From positions 5,275,001 to 5,339,000 of the forward strand of contig NC_091865.1 of the NCBI RefSeq assembly GCF_019399895.1: a DNA stretch of 64,000 nucleotides, in the 5' to 3' direction. Shown here one piece after another: positions 1 to 11,653 of this stretch. The DNA comes from Cardiocondyla obscurior. Lineage: Eukaryota; Arthropoda; Insecta; Hymenoptera; Formicidae. The position numbers were made by a program, and so were the translations under genes. The notes beneath the pieces are model-generated. The model saw only the letters and a program-made list of their open reading frames with translations. It ran no database searches and was not told where the DNA came from. Position 1 is the stretch's first letter; the number at the start of each line of letters is the position of its first letter.

Positions 1-1
1 A

Positions 2-1465
2 ATTTCACGGAGCAGCATAAATTGCCAAAAATGCGGAAAACAAGGACATACGGGACGCGACTGTAAAAATAGCCGTCACGCAAAACGATTCTCGTTATCG
101 CGAGCCGACGCAAACGAAAAAGTAAATGCGACCTCGAAGTATTGCACGCATTGCAATATCAACGGGTATATACGCGAAGAGTGCTGGAAGATCCACGGGC
201 GACCAACAACCTCGCGTAACCCGACCCGCGCCACGCGCGAAGCGTCAAATAACCGTAGAAAACGCGAGGTGAATACCACGACACGAGCGTACGCACAAGA
301 CGCCGATAGCAGCGACGAAGAAAGACACTCGACAACGTGGGCCACGCAAACGGTAAGGAAGCATCAAGTATCGCAAATGATGACACAGGAAAAAGCACGC
401 AGGCTAAAATTAATCACCCTGCCAGTAAAGGAAGCGAAGCAAGGGAAAATAACTTTCCTGTTAGACTCAGGTGCAACTATAACTATAATAAAAGTGGGAA
501 AATTGAAGGGACGCACTCCCTTAAATGACCACAAATTAACATTAACAGGCGTAACCGGACATAAGGCAATCACGCTAGGACGAATCAAAGCCACAATTAA
601 TCTAGGCCGCACAGAAATAATACATAAAGCACACATAGTAAAAGATAATTTCCCCGTGGACTATGAGGGAATACTAGGAATGGACTTCCTGGAAAAACAA
701 GGAGCAGTATGCGATTTAAAAAGAAGCACCCTTACAATGGATAACACCGTATTTAAATTAATGCCGTACGAACAGATCCTTTTGCCACCTCGCAGCGAGA
801 CAATCTGCCGAGCCATCACCAATACCGACCACATCGGGATCATTCAGGCGAAAGTATGCAAACCCGGAGTATTTATGGGAAGCTGCCTGGTTGAACCCAT
901 AAATAATATCTGTCCGGTAAGTATATTAAATATTTCGGACAACGAAATTGTCCTTAGCACGCCGAACGTCGATATAAAAAGAATTAAAACCGCTGACGCA
1001 GAAGAAATACTCGTGTTGCGCGGAACGCGTGACTCGGAGCCCGTACAGTCACGACAAAAAAGATTGAGAGACACCTTACGCACCGAACATTTAAACGAGG
1101 AAGAAAAGAAGTCCCTATTAGAAATGTGTGACAACTTTTGTGACACATTCTACTTAGACGGAGATACCTTAACATGTACTAACGCGGTAGCACATGAAAT
1201 CTCCATGGATGAAAAAGCAAAACCAATAAATAGTAGACCATACAGACTGCCTGAACGATATAAAACGGAAATAAACAATCAAATACAAAAAATGCTACAA
1301 GAAAAAATAATACGGGAAAGTACCAGCCAATGGAATGCACCCATTCTGGTAGTACCGAAAAAAGCTGACGAAAATGGAAATCCCAGAGTTCGGATTGTGG
1401 TGGATTTTCGGAAATTAAATGAGATCACAATTGGAGACTCATTTCCGATTCCTAACATCAACTAA
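2..1465 (+). pseudogene. gag C-terminus, protease and RT N-terminus (provirus 1)
   Basis: An open frame runs from base 2. It starts with a CX2CX4HX4C zinc knuckle (bases ~26-70), followed by a second knuckle in which His is replaced by Tyr. The protease active site DSGA lies at ~463-475 and the flap-side motif GILGMDFL at ~670. The N-terminal fingers of reverse transcriptase follow, with the VDFRKLN motif near 1405. The frame ends at a TAA at 1463 because about one turn of RT sequence is deleted; the next RT residues continue in frame 1 from ~1462. An internal ATG at 269 is not a true start, since the frame is open upstream. Family assignment is firm; function is lost. Confidence 0.88.
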
Positions 1466-3579
1466 GACAAGCAAAGTACTTTTCCACGTTAGATTTAGCA
1501 TCAGGATATCATCAGATCCCGATGCATGAGATGGATCGGAACAAAACCGCCTTCTCAACAACCCTGAGGCATTACGAATTTCATCTTATGCCGTTCGGAC
1601 TAAAAAATGCACCAGCCACGTTTCAACGGCTGATGAATGCAGTCTTATCTAGTTTACAAGGCATCAAGTGTCTGGTATACCTTGATGATATAGTAATATA
1701 CGGCCCTACTCTCCACGAGCATAATGAACGACTAAAAGAAGTTTTTAAAAGGTTAAGAAAACACAATTTAAAATTACAACCAGGGAAATGCGAATTTCTA
1801 CGAAAAGAAGTCCTATACTTGGGACATATAATAGCAGAAGACGGATAACGGCCCGACCCGTCTAAAATATCTGTCGTAAGAAATTATTCGACTCCGAAAA
1901 GAATCAAGGATATTCAATCTTTTATCGGATTGTCCGGATACTACAGAAAATTCATCGCTAACTTCTCAAAAATAGCAAAACCATTAACGAATCTAACTAG
2001 AAAAGGCCAAGAATTTAAGTGGGAGATAGAGCAGCAGCAAGCATTTGAAATGCTCAAGGAAAAATTAACTACCGCGCCGGTATTAAATTACCCAGATTTT
2101 GCGAAAAAATTTTTAATTACAACGGACGCCTCCGACCAAGCAATCGGAGCCATACTTTCGCAAGGTGAAATCGGAGAAGACAGGCCGATCTCTTATGCAA
2201 GCCGCATATTGAATAAAGCGGAGAAGAATTACACAACAACTGAAAAATAATTACTAGCCATAGTCTGGGCCGTCAAACATTTTAGGCCATACATCTACGG
2301 AACAAAATTCACCATCATTACGGATCATAAACCACTAACCTGGCTTTTTAATGTAAATGACCCAGGGTCGCGATTAATCCGATGGCGATTAAAATTAGAA
2401 GAATATACATACGAAATTCTACACAAGGCAGGAAAGAAAAATACGAACGCAGACGCGCTCAGTAGAAACCCGCCGCTCAAAAAAACTGTCAGCATAAATA
2501 CGACCGCTGAAACGCGAGACTATACGACGGAAGAAAAAGAAAAAATTTTAAAAGAATATCACGACTCTCCACTGGGAGGACACCAGGGAGTATGACGAAC
2601 AATAAATCGATTGAGATTAAAACATAACTGGCACGGACTAACAAAGGATGTCGAAAAATACATAAAGAGATGTGAAACATTCTAGAAAAATAAATTAAGT
2701 AGGCAAACAAAAATGCCACTAACGATCACGGATACGCCTAAACGACCTTTTGAGAAATGCGCCCTGGATATTGTCGGGCCACTCCCTGTGTCAAACGAAG
2801 GGAACAAATATATATTAACGTTCCAAGACGCCTTAACGAAATTTAGTAAGGCGATATCGATTACCAACCAAGAAGCGCTGACAGTGGCAAAAGCATTTAT
2901 AACGAAGATCGTATTCGAGCATGGAATACCAGAGAAACTACTCACGGATCAAGGAACGAATTTTACAAGCAAAATGTTTAAACAAATCTGCAAGCTACTA
3001 AAAATTGAAAAAATACAAACAACCGCCTACCACTCTGAAACAAATGGCGCATTGGAAAGATCGCACAGAACACTCGCCGAATATCTAAGACATTATCTAA
3101 ACGAGGAACAAACAGATTGGGACGAATGGTTACCGTATGCTATGTTCACGTATAATACCACGCCACACACAGCTACGGGTTTCACACCATTCGAGCTCAT
3201 CTATGGACACCAAGCTTTGCTGCCTACAGCAGTGTCAGGCACACCAAAGCAAACGTATTCGTACGGAGATTACGTACAAGAACTCCGAGAACGGCTACGA
3301 GCATCGAATTTCTTAGCGCGAGAACACGCTAAGGAGGAAAAATTAAAAGCAAAAATAAACTTCGACATACGAACAAACCCTAAATCATTCAAAGTCGGAG
3401 ATTCCGTACTATTACACGACGAAGCAGTACGGCGAGGGCGATCAAAGATACTCGACGCGCAATGGGTGGGACCATACGTAATAATAGAAAAACACGGCGA
3501 AATAAATTATACGATAAAAAAGGGAAGGAAAACCATTCGCGTTCACGCTAACCGGTTAAAACTATTTATCGAACATTAA
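1462..3579 (+). pseudogene. RT, RNase H and integrase (provirus 1)
   Basis: One reading frame with in-frame stops at 1846, 2248, 2593 and 2683 encodes the RT palm (LVYLDDIVIY, catalytic YLDD near 1675-1690), RNase H (TDASD near 2123) and integrase. The integrase zinc-binding part is damaged at the 2683 stop. The catalytic triad is recognisable as the D of DIVGPLP (~2768), the D of LLTDQG (~2945) and the E of NGALERSH (~3055). A C-terminal domain of the GPY type ends at 3579. The stops look like point changes of CAA, CAG or GAA codons, consistent with neutral decay. Confidence 0.9.
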
Positions 3580-3765
3580 AAGGAAAAGGAGATGGTGAGT
3601 CGGTAAAACAGAAAGAGAGAGAAGAAGCAAAAGAAGAGTCATGCCACAGAGCAAACAGAAAATTGATACCCAGGAGCATTGGATGAGGGGACTGGACGAC
3701 GGATCAACAGCAGGAAGGAACAGAGTTCAAAGCCCAAAAGCGGCAAATAAAAAAAAATCACTCAC

Positions 3766-4437
3766 CAGATTGCAGGACATCGACGGTGCGAGACCCATTC
3801 TCGGCGAGCCGCATACACAGGTCCCGGTCCTCCACCCGGGTGATGACTTCCCGCAGACCATAAGGAGACGCCGGCGATGACCCTGGGTCCGGGGCCGCAG
3901 ACACCCCCGAACGATAGGCCACCAAAGAATACGGTGGCGGCGGCGATTCGGGGGGCAGCGACCGATAAGGAGGATCCAGGGCCGGAGGATCAGTATCCGG
4001 CGTCCTCGGCTCCACCGGTGACGACATCCGCGAAGATGCCTCCGATGGCAGGGGGCTTAATGGTTGATCCTCCGGAGAGAAGGGGGGAAGATGAGAAAAC
4101 TCAGGTATCTTCTCCACCACGATCCCCCCGGTAGTAAGCTCACTGCAGACCATCGGAGGGAATCCACCGATGGGCGGCATGTACAAAGGGGGCGGCAGCC
4201 CCACGGGTGCCCCCCCGGTCAAAGTCGACGAGCCTGCCGAGTGCTCCGGCACCGTTGTCGCCGTAGAACTAGGCGACGAAGCAGCCACGGAGCACTCCTC
4301 GCAGTACCGAGGAGCATAGGTGCTCCGGCACCGCGGGCAAAAATGGAGGCAAGCCCGCGACATACTATGCCCCAAACACAGGGGGGCAAATCGGGGCTCA
4401 TCACACCGACAGCATTCAGACGACACGTTCTCACTCA
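3766..4437 (-). CDS. Antisense Cys-rich, proline-rich exon between pol and env
   Basis: The minus strand carries a 672-base open segment bounded by a strong acceptor (pyrimidine tract then CAG at 4438-4440) and a donor (CTG|GTGAGT at 3766/3765). The exon would begin TG AGT GAG, so an upstream exon ending in A would create the start codon. The N-terminal third has paired cysteines spaced C-X2-C-X8-C followed by H, then more CX2C pairs. The rest is proline-rich and acidic with PPLY and PPPY motifs, which match the PPxY WW-domain or late-domain consensus. Provirus 2 has a shorter related segment at the same place, same orientation and same donor phase. I do not recognise the family; captured host exon or true antisense viral gene are both possible. 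Confidence 0.5.
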
Positions 4438-4864
4438 CTGGAAACAAGAGGAAGTTATAAAAAACCGACCACCACACATCACATATATGTATATATATCA
4501 AAAAAAAAAAAAAAAAAAAAACACAATAAATAAAAAATTTTTACTTTTTTTTTTGAAAAAAGAACACGCAAAAACGGACTCGTTAACGATAGACTGCTCA
4601 AGACAGACTAAAGAGTCTCTGAAATTAGAAGGCAGCAGTGAAGGAAAAAAGAACTTGAGCCGTGCAAAAAATAAAAAGTTTAGATAAGTGAAATTTTAAT
4701 CGTAATATGCACTCACCTCATCAAAAAGACGTTCCCACTGTAGACGTTGGACACCACGACACTGACAGACACTTCCACATAAAAATATAAAATCAAAACT
4801 AACACACAGTAAGAAAGGCTACTCATTTTTCAGACTTGCGTTCACGATAACGCAAGCCAGGAAC

Positions 4865-6632
4865 TTAGAAGAAAACACGGATACACGCTCACCACCGTAT
4901 TCTCTCGCCCGGTTTACACACACCCCCGGATTATATTATGAGAGCTAGGGATTTCTGCAAATGGCAACGTCTACATGGAAGTTCGTAATTATGACAGATG
5001 TCTCAACCATCTAAGAGCGATACAAGAAAATACAAAATTACACGGAAAAAGCAGAAAAACTGCAATTACTTCCATGAGGCACATGAAGAAAACATAGGTG
5101 GCAAGTGCAACGAGCTATTATATACAACGCTTGCCGAATACGACAAACTAACAACCGCAATAAACCGGCTGCAAGTTATATATGGGTCCGCAACACAAAA
5201 GAGAAGTCTAATTGATTTCGTCGGGAAAGCGGGAGAAGCATTATTTGGCCTAATGGACGTAGACGACGAGAAACAAATTGCGGAACAACTAGAAATACTA
5301 CACTCGCAACAACAAACTTTGCAACATATCGCAAAAAATCAGATAAAAATTCTGAACACAACGATAGGTCACATCCAAAAAACAGAAAGTAAGATGGACC
5401 AACATATTAAAAATCTAGCTAACGCGATAGCGGCAGTGAGCTGGAAACTCGACCAGATAACACGCCGACTGTACGCATTAGATTTCGTGTCTATCGTAAG
5501 AACATTGATCACAGACACATTAAATGATGTGCACGACATTACGGATTTCTTGACACATTCAAAATCCGACATGCTGAATCTGCGGTTATTTCCGTTAGAA
5601 AAAATACTAGCGAAGCTAAAAAAAGCCGCAGGAAAATTAAGAAGGGGAAATCACTTCCCATTTTGTATCAACGAACAAAGTTGGTACAATATCCATGATT
5701 ACGCAGAGATCAGCGCGTATTACAAAGGAAATGCAATAATAACAATTATAAAAATCCCGATAGTGGGATATGAAAATTTTGAAGTAATGCGAGTCACGGC
5801 AATTCCCGTGTATAGTGGTGAAAACATATTCAACGTCATAAATAACGACAATGAAATAATCGCTTTTGACAAAGAAAATAATAACTACCTAAAATTAACC
5901 GCGACCGAGTTAGAAAAATGCAAACGCAGCGACAAACAGTACGTGTGCACTCAGAGCCATCCAATATACCACGCGAAGGCAAATGCCCCGTGCGAAATAC
6001 AAGCACTCACGAGACCGGATCGACAACCGACGCAGTGCAAAACCCGACACCTCCTATCAAGAGCGACCATATGGATCTCCCTACACGAAGCTCAATCATG
6101 GATATTCTCAACTACGGAAGAACAGGAGATCCAGATATTTTGCTTAAACCACCCGAGGAATATTATTAACATCAAGAACACCGGTAAACTTACTATTTTC
6201 GGCGAATGTCAGGTAATAACAGCTGACATATCAATACGAACCAAAAGCGTGCATGAATCACATATCATGGCACGTTTACTTGCATACAACCTGACACTCG
6301 ACCGAAAAAACATTATATTAAGAAATCTCAAATTAAAGCAGAATGAGTTACAAGGCGAAACAATTATATCTAACCCGCGAGAACTACAACAATTAACAAA
6401 TAGCCTCGACGAGTTAGACGACGAAGTAGACAAGGCAAACGAGATACCTATACATAAAATACTTGTGTACTCTACCAGCGGCGGTACATTCCTCATAACA
6501 ATAACCATCATTGTAATTATAACCATCACAATAGTTAAAAAATGTAATAGAAATAAAACTCCTGCCCTTCCGCCGCGAACGCTAAAACCAAAGGTAAAAT
6601 ACTCCGCTGCGACGGAGAACGAAGAAGCATAA
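4865..6632 (+). pseudogene. env: env, errantivirus envelope fusion protein (provirus 1)
   Basis: Resembles insect errantivirus and baculovirus F-type envelope proteins. The longest open part starts at 4998, but the homologous N-terminus (PGLYYE motif, also in provirus 2) is read in another frame from ~4865, with TAG at 4946, another stop near 4995 and a frameshift near 5065; the true start is therefore upstream, probably after a splice acceptor near 4833. A basic cleavage-like QKR is followed by a fusion-peptide-like segment (~5200-5260), then a coiled-coil-rich region. A transmembrane segment (~6468-6540) and a short basic tail come last. The N-terminus is broken, so no intact product is expected. 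Confidence 0.8.
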
Positions 6633-6702
6633 AAATATATAATATAATAATTATGAATTGTAAAAAGAAAAAGATTGAGATACTCAGTCTTTTTCTTTTC
6701 CT

Positions 6703-6719
6703 CTAGGGGGGAGGGATGC
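6703..6719 (+). other. Polypurine tract of provirus 1
   Basis: A purine run (TAGGGGGGAGGGATGC) abuts the LTR start TGTAACCC at 6720, as expected for the plus-strand primer site of an LTR retroelement. Confidence 0.7.
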
Positions 6720-7142
6720 TGTAACCCGACAGCGCACGTTGGTCTTTGACCACCACGCGCGACACATTTTTTATACACAACTCAGCAGATTGCCAAACTG
6801 TTGGAATCTGCTGAGCTCAAGAATCCGTCTTGTCAGCCTTTCGACATCGCGCGCTATCAGCAGAAGGCAGTAGAGCACGCGGCCACTTCTTTCTGCTATT
6901 TCGCTGACAAGATCAAAAAATAATAATATATAATGCACGAGCTCCGAAGCTCGTGCAAGTCAGTTCAAGAGTTCGAGGTAGCGACTCGTAACTCTATCAC
7001 CGAAACATCAAGGAGAAATAAACTCAAATATATACTTTATACGACTAAAAATATATTTATTTGTATAAAACTCCATGACACCTCCTACACTAGAAAGTGT
7101 AATATTCGGAGGACGGACCCCGTGCACCACTCTGGTGCAACA
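6720..7142 (+). repeat. 3' LTR of provirus 1 (423 bp)
   Basis: Begins TGTAACCC right after the polypurine tract and ends GGTGCAACA. It holds a palindrome around 6933-6957 (GCACGAGCTCCGAAGCTCGTGC). The terminus forms a 6-bp stem TGCACC/GGTGCA with a 5-base loop (7123-7139). The solo LTR at 12,716-13,121 is the same family in reverse orientation. Confidence 0.85.
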
Positions 7143-7526
7143 GTTTACAGAATGCTACAATTTTGTTAAAAGAAAAGCGTGAAATTTCTACTAGAGAAGA
7201 TGCACTAAAAATTTATTCTTTTGTGCATTATCTGTTAAGCGCACCAATATTTACTTCGATGATAAAATATGCGTGGTACGCATCAAAATTAATTTCACTA
7301 CCAGAAAAACCGATCTTTTTAAATGTAAATGAAGTTTGCTTCTCCGTAGCCTCGTTAAATAAACCATGTGCGTGCAAAGAAGCAGCATTTATAAAATGTT
7401 CGTGGTGTAATATTGTTTTATGTTTTAAATGTTTTTACGATATATATCACCCACAAGTATGTACACCGAGCGATACATGTACTGAAATAGTCGACATACA
7501 CATACACACACAGCGATTAATATATA
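7143..7526 (+). pseudogene. pogo-like transposase, C-terminal part (interrupted)
   Basis: Encodes the C-terminal ~125 residues of the same protein as the minus-strand copy at 58,576-59,280, including a Cys-rich tail with CXWC and CFKCF pairs. The provirus LTR ends exactly where the reading frame resumes (LQNATILL), so the provirus inserted into this gene. Downstream the sequence runs into a CA-rich microsatellite and then a mariner-type TIR at 7527. Confidence 0.75.
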
Positions 7527-9850
7527 CAGGGTGTCCCAGTTGATATAAAAAAGTTCTTAGCTGTAGGTTGGGCTTCGAAAAATAAGTAGAAAAGTCCTAT
7601 ACGGTTTTGTAAGTTAGGCGTAAATAACCGAGAAAATAACATGTAAAGATTTGACGCCCCCCGTGCGAGTAAGAACGCGCCGCTGAAAGCTACCGAGACG
7701 CTGGAAGTACGGCCCATCCCACGCGACTTTACAAAAATCATAGATTAAGCGGTTCGGTTCTTAGGCGAGTCGGAGGACGGTGCGCGGGTAAGGGAAGCGA
7801 CGACGCATGGTGAGGGAAGAGGTTTGGCCGTCCGAAATCACAGCTTACGCTATTATCGCGTTAATGTATATTATCTATTCAAGCATCGAGCAATGCGCGA
7901 AGGAAATTGTAGGGTTTATTTTCTATTCGTGTTCGCGATTATTTACTTGATTTAATGTCTTTATTATTATAACTTTAATAGATAAGCAACCTGATGAATA
8001 AAGTATTATTTTTTAATTGTTTTGACTATGGAAATTCTATTATTGCGGTATGAAAACGCTATCGTTTCCACACCACCTCGCGAGGTAGATAGCTTGGCGC
8101 GTTTTTTTAGTGGTGTCCCCAATAGGCCTAATCCACTGTTAAAAATTAGTGCATTAGCTGCTCAAAATGGTTGCCCTGTTGTTGAATGCATAATCGTGCT
8201 CTTTGAATAATTTGACGAGTAGCGCGATGTGCTACGTTCGGCGTAATTGTATTGAAGGCCGCTATGATGTTTTCGCGTACCTCTTCTACATTACGATCGC
8301 GCACATTCTCCACTCGATTTTATGTATCCCCACAAAATAATCGAGGACGTTAAGATCTGGAGATCTTGCTGGCCACGAAATTGGACCATTTTGGCCTATC
8401 CACCGATCCGGAAAGTGTCGATCCAAGACCATTCGCGCGCGACGTGAATAATGCGGTGGTGCTCCGTCGTGCTGGAAAATCATCGTTTGCCGCATTTGTA
8501 GAAAAAGCTCCTCTAACAAAATTGGAAGATGATTTTCCAAAAATTGCGCGTATCTTTCCCCATCGAGGCGCGGAGGCAAAAAGTACGGATCAATCTGCAA
8601 ATTAATAATACAAGTATTTAAAATTTGGTTTTTTAATATAATTTTTATGTAAGAAAAATACTTACTACTCTATTGCCAATTATTCCTGCCCAGACGTTTA
8701 ACTTCCATCTAAATTGGAAGGCACACTGACGAACGGCGTGTGGATTTTGATGTTGCCACATAATGAAATTTTTAGAATTAAAAATTCCATTTGAAGTAAA
8801 AATTGCCTCGTCGCTCCATAAAATATTGTCAGGAAACGTCTCATCTTGACGACATTGAGCTAAAAAGACTGTCAACATACATTATTAATTATTATTAATT
8901 GAGAAATTAAATTAATTATAAGTATCAGTTATAACAAAGTATACATACATATGTACACGTTAGACAAATGTATGTATACGCGTTCTCAACGTATTTAGAG
9001 TCAAGCAGGTCGACTAAATGTTGTCGCGTCGATTGTGTACGTACATAACGTTTACATCGACCTGCTTGTCTAACAAGATTAAATGTTTTTTTTCAAATTA
9101 AATGAAAACGATCAAATTGCTTGCAAGATTCACGATTCTGATAATAAAACAACGAATTGCTCGAATTAGATTTAACAAAAGAGTTTGCGCGTCGATCGTT
9201 TTATTTTCGCTTTTTCATGTATTTTGTCAAAACAATGAGTTTTAAGAAATGAAAAAATATAAATACCTTGACAAAAGATTGCGCGTTGCATCTGGTCCCG
9301 TGGGAGAAGATGTTGCACCCGTTGGTAGTGAAACGGATGCAATCCATCCTCTCGTATCACGCGGTGCACTAATTGTCTTGATACACCCACATTTTCAGCC
9401 ACGCGCCGCACACTATTCGTCGGATCATTTTCGAACTCGTTTAGAATTGCTTCCTCACGATTAATGTTCCGACGAACACCGCGATCAAATTGCACTAACT
9501 GTTGTCTCTGCACACTGACAAAACCCGTATTTCGCGCACGCCGAACGCATCTTAAAATTGTCCCAACCGTTGGATGGGCTCGGTTGGAAAATCTTTCGCG
9601 ATAAATACGGGCTGCTTCTAACGCGTTTTCGTGAGCCATCCCGTAACAGATTAACATATCTGTGTACTCACTAGCTGTATACCGCATTTTTCAATATAAA
9701 ATTGAAAGCACTTAATGTCTCGCAACACGTTCGTACAAAGAAGCACTCGACTGTTAAAAGAAACAACAATTTAAAGTTATAAATATTGCTTGTGCTGCTT
9801 TTGTAACAAGGCGCCTAATATTATAACTAATAATTTTAATACCGGTCGGT
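7527..9850 (-). mobile_element. DUF4817-type mariner transposon (right end missing)
   Basis: The left end is TA|CAGGGTGTCCC at 7525-7537, the same TIR as the 520-bp MITE at 41,042-41,561. A transposase gene with two introns lies on the minus strand. I could not find the matching right TIR before copy A begins, so the right end is probably deleted and 9850 is approximate. The 7540-8145 stretch has no convincing coding content and is taken as 3' non-coding sequence. Confidence 0.6.
8146..9687 (-). pseudogene. DUF4817/DDE transposase with two introns
   Basis: Three exons on the minus strand: 9687-9267 (DUF4817-like helix-turn-helix N-terminus), 8868-8666 (first catalytic Asp in ILWSDEA) and 8594-8146 (second Asp in FQHDGAPPHY, then WPARSPDLN). 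Splice sites are canonical: CAAG|GTATTT with TTGACAG, and GAGTA|GTAAGT with TTTGCAG. Phases 1 and 0 restore the family's reading frame exactly. A small deletion near 8330 shifts the frame just after the DYFVG segment; the remaining C-terminus is readable in another frame to a TAA at 8146. One lesion makes this recently inactive. Start chosen at the family-typical MRYTASEYTDML. Confidence 0.8.
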
Positions 9851-10321
9851 AAATACATTCAATATCGAATATCTGGCGATATGTGAAGCACTTGAGATCG
9901 CAGTTATACCGTGGCTCCGAAGTATAAGCAAACAAAGGGCGCGAAAGTCTTGCGGTCGTTAGAATATGACATGCGACAGGATCCCATAAACAAACGCGAC
10001 CCGGTGATAACGAAAATGAGCCCTTAAGAATTTTCTCCCAACTGTCAATGACAATATTCTGGAAAGTGGGAAGGAGAAGCCATGCGGGCGGAGATTAGTA
10101 CGAACGAATCTTTTCTCTCGGGCTAATAGATATCGGGAACTTCTCACCACTAATTAAAAACTTAAGTGCGAAAACGAGAGCTTAAGAGAATCAGAGAAGG
10201 GATGAGATCTGAGTAACCAATAATTAAGAAAAAGGAAAAGTGGAGGGACACGGCTGGCAAATAAGAACACTGAATTTTTCAAAAATGAAAACCCGGCGCT
10301 AGTCCTCCCCTTTTCCGAGGT

Positions 10322-10360
10322 TATAAAACCGCGTGTTTCGGCGGGACTCGCTCTCATTCA
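10322..10360 (+). promoter_or_regulatory. TATA box and initiator of copy A gene
   Basis: TATAAAA at 10,322-10,328 is followed by CTCTCATTCAGTC, with initiator-like TCATT and TCAGT at 10,354-10,362. Copy B has TATAAAA at 22,740 in the same aligned context, so the core promoter is conserved between the copies. Confidence 0.55.
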
Positions 10361-10891
10361 GTCTCTAAATCATCTCCACTCGATTAATCGCTCGTATAGT
10401 TAAAAAAGTGACTTGTGACACCATTGTGAACGCTCAGCTAATAAAGAGATTGTCAAGGACTCGTCTAAGAACAACCAAAGACAACAAGAAGTAAGTCTCA
10501 TCATTTGTTTAACCTTTATTTCCTCCTCCCCTTTGAAACGGTTTCACTAAAATTCTAAAATTTATAAACATATATCTCCAAAATGAATGACGTGGGTATT
10601 GCCAGGGTGCCGTTCGCGTTTTCCAAATTCGGCATCTCTCTAGAGTCCTTTGAATTCTCCGCTAACTCGACTCGGTTAATGGGCTTCCTCCTGTCAGAGG
10701 TCGTGATATGCCGCCAGTAAATGGTGACTATCAAAACCTTAGCTTGAGTGAGGGTCCATCCGGTCAAAGAAACCGGAAGAATCTCTAAGGCAATGTATAG
10801 AGAGACCCGGAAGGAGGAATGCGGCGTGATGCCCTGACATTTTCCCTCTACAATTATTTCGTTAAATCAAATTCAAATTGATACCTTTTAG

Positions 10892-11653
10892 TGGAATCAA
10901 GAAACCCTCGGTCGATTAAGAAAAAGCCGTGCCCGGAGGAACCGGAAGATCCGGGAATTACAAGAATTAGTTCGAAGGTTCTTTGTTCAATTCTTATTCG
11001 CGGCGGCGCCAAGTGAGGTCACACCCGAACCTCTGAAACCAAGATCGGAGCGGCCATGGTCGCCTCTACCTTCCGTACCTCCCAACTCGCCGTTTATCGG
11101 TGAAGATTCAGAAACAGGGGAGAACACTCCGCCTCGAACACCGTCACCATCGCGATCAAAGTCTACTTCGTCGTCCGAACCTGAGTCGGAGCTGTTCCGC
11201 ACTACTTCTCCATCCTATACTCCCGATATTTCCCTGTATTCCTCCGAACCTTTTCCTAGAGCTGCTCCTAGAGCATGCTCCTCGCCTATCCCGTCACCGA
11301 TTCCTTATCCTGGGGAACCCGAGGAGGTCGGTTCCTTTGCTGAGGACGAGACCGTTTCTTGGCAAGAGCCTGACAGCCCGGATCATTCCCCTTCCCTCGC
11401 CCCAAGTGTAGAGTTCCTCGAGGAGCAAGAGGAACCGAGAGCGGTCATAGACCCTCTCCTCGAGCTCCTCCGGAGGACCTGCACTTCGTGGACGGATCCT
11501 GTCCCGGAAAGGGCCTTTACTATAGGTCCTGACTACTTTAATCCTGAAGAGATCAGGAGAGAGACCAGGAGGGCGACTCCTGATCAAAATATCCTGATCT
11601 ATTATCCCGGGGTGGAACACCCCTTTTTAGCTCCGATCAGGTTCGGTCGATGA
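10892..11653 (+). pseudogene. Proline-rich acidic protein, copy A (one frameshift)
   Basis: Exon 2 follows a 401-base intron (GTAAGT at 10,491; TTTTAG ending 10,891). Exon 1 ends in A and exon 2 starts TGGAATC, so splicing creates the ATG. Relative to copy B there is one extra base between 10,892 and 10,950, which shifts the frame; from ~10,973 the frame is open to a TGA at 11,651. The protein is rich in Pro, Ser and Glu and has a conserved C-terminal block (VIDPLLELLRR, then WTDPVPERAF, then YYPGVE). Family unknown. Conservation with B is stronger at amino acids than at third positions, suggesting past selection. Confidence 0.6.

Larger units (their letters stand above)
1..7142 (+). mobile_element. 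Errantivirus-like Ty3/gypsy provirus 1 (5' part outside window)
   Basis: Order on the plus strand is gag zinc knuckles, aspartic protease, RT, RNase H, integrase, a 1.4-kb gap holding an antisense exon, env, polypurine tract and 3' LTR. This is the order of insect errantiviruses (gypsy-type, env-bearing). The 5' LTR and most of gag lie before the window. Pol and env carry frameshifts and stops, so this is an old non-functional copy. It ends inside a pogo-like transposase gene whose unbroken counterpart is at 58.6-59.4 kb. Confidence 0.9.

Noticed and set aside
4064..4687. 207-codon sense ORF between pol and env of provirus 1
   Set aside because: Overlaps the antisense exon, runs into a poly-A tract, and has no motif or counterpart in provirus 2.
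9700..9960. Search for a TGTTA start and GTAC duplication of copy A, and for the right TIR of the mariner element
   Set aside because: Neither was found; a deletion joining the two elements is the simplest reading.
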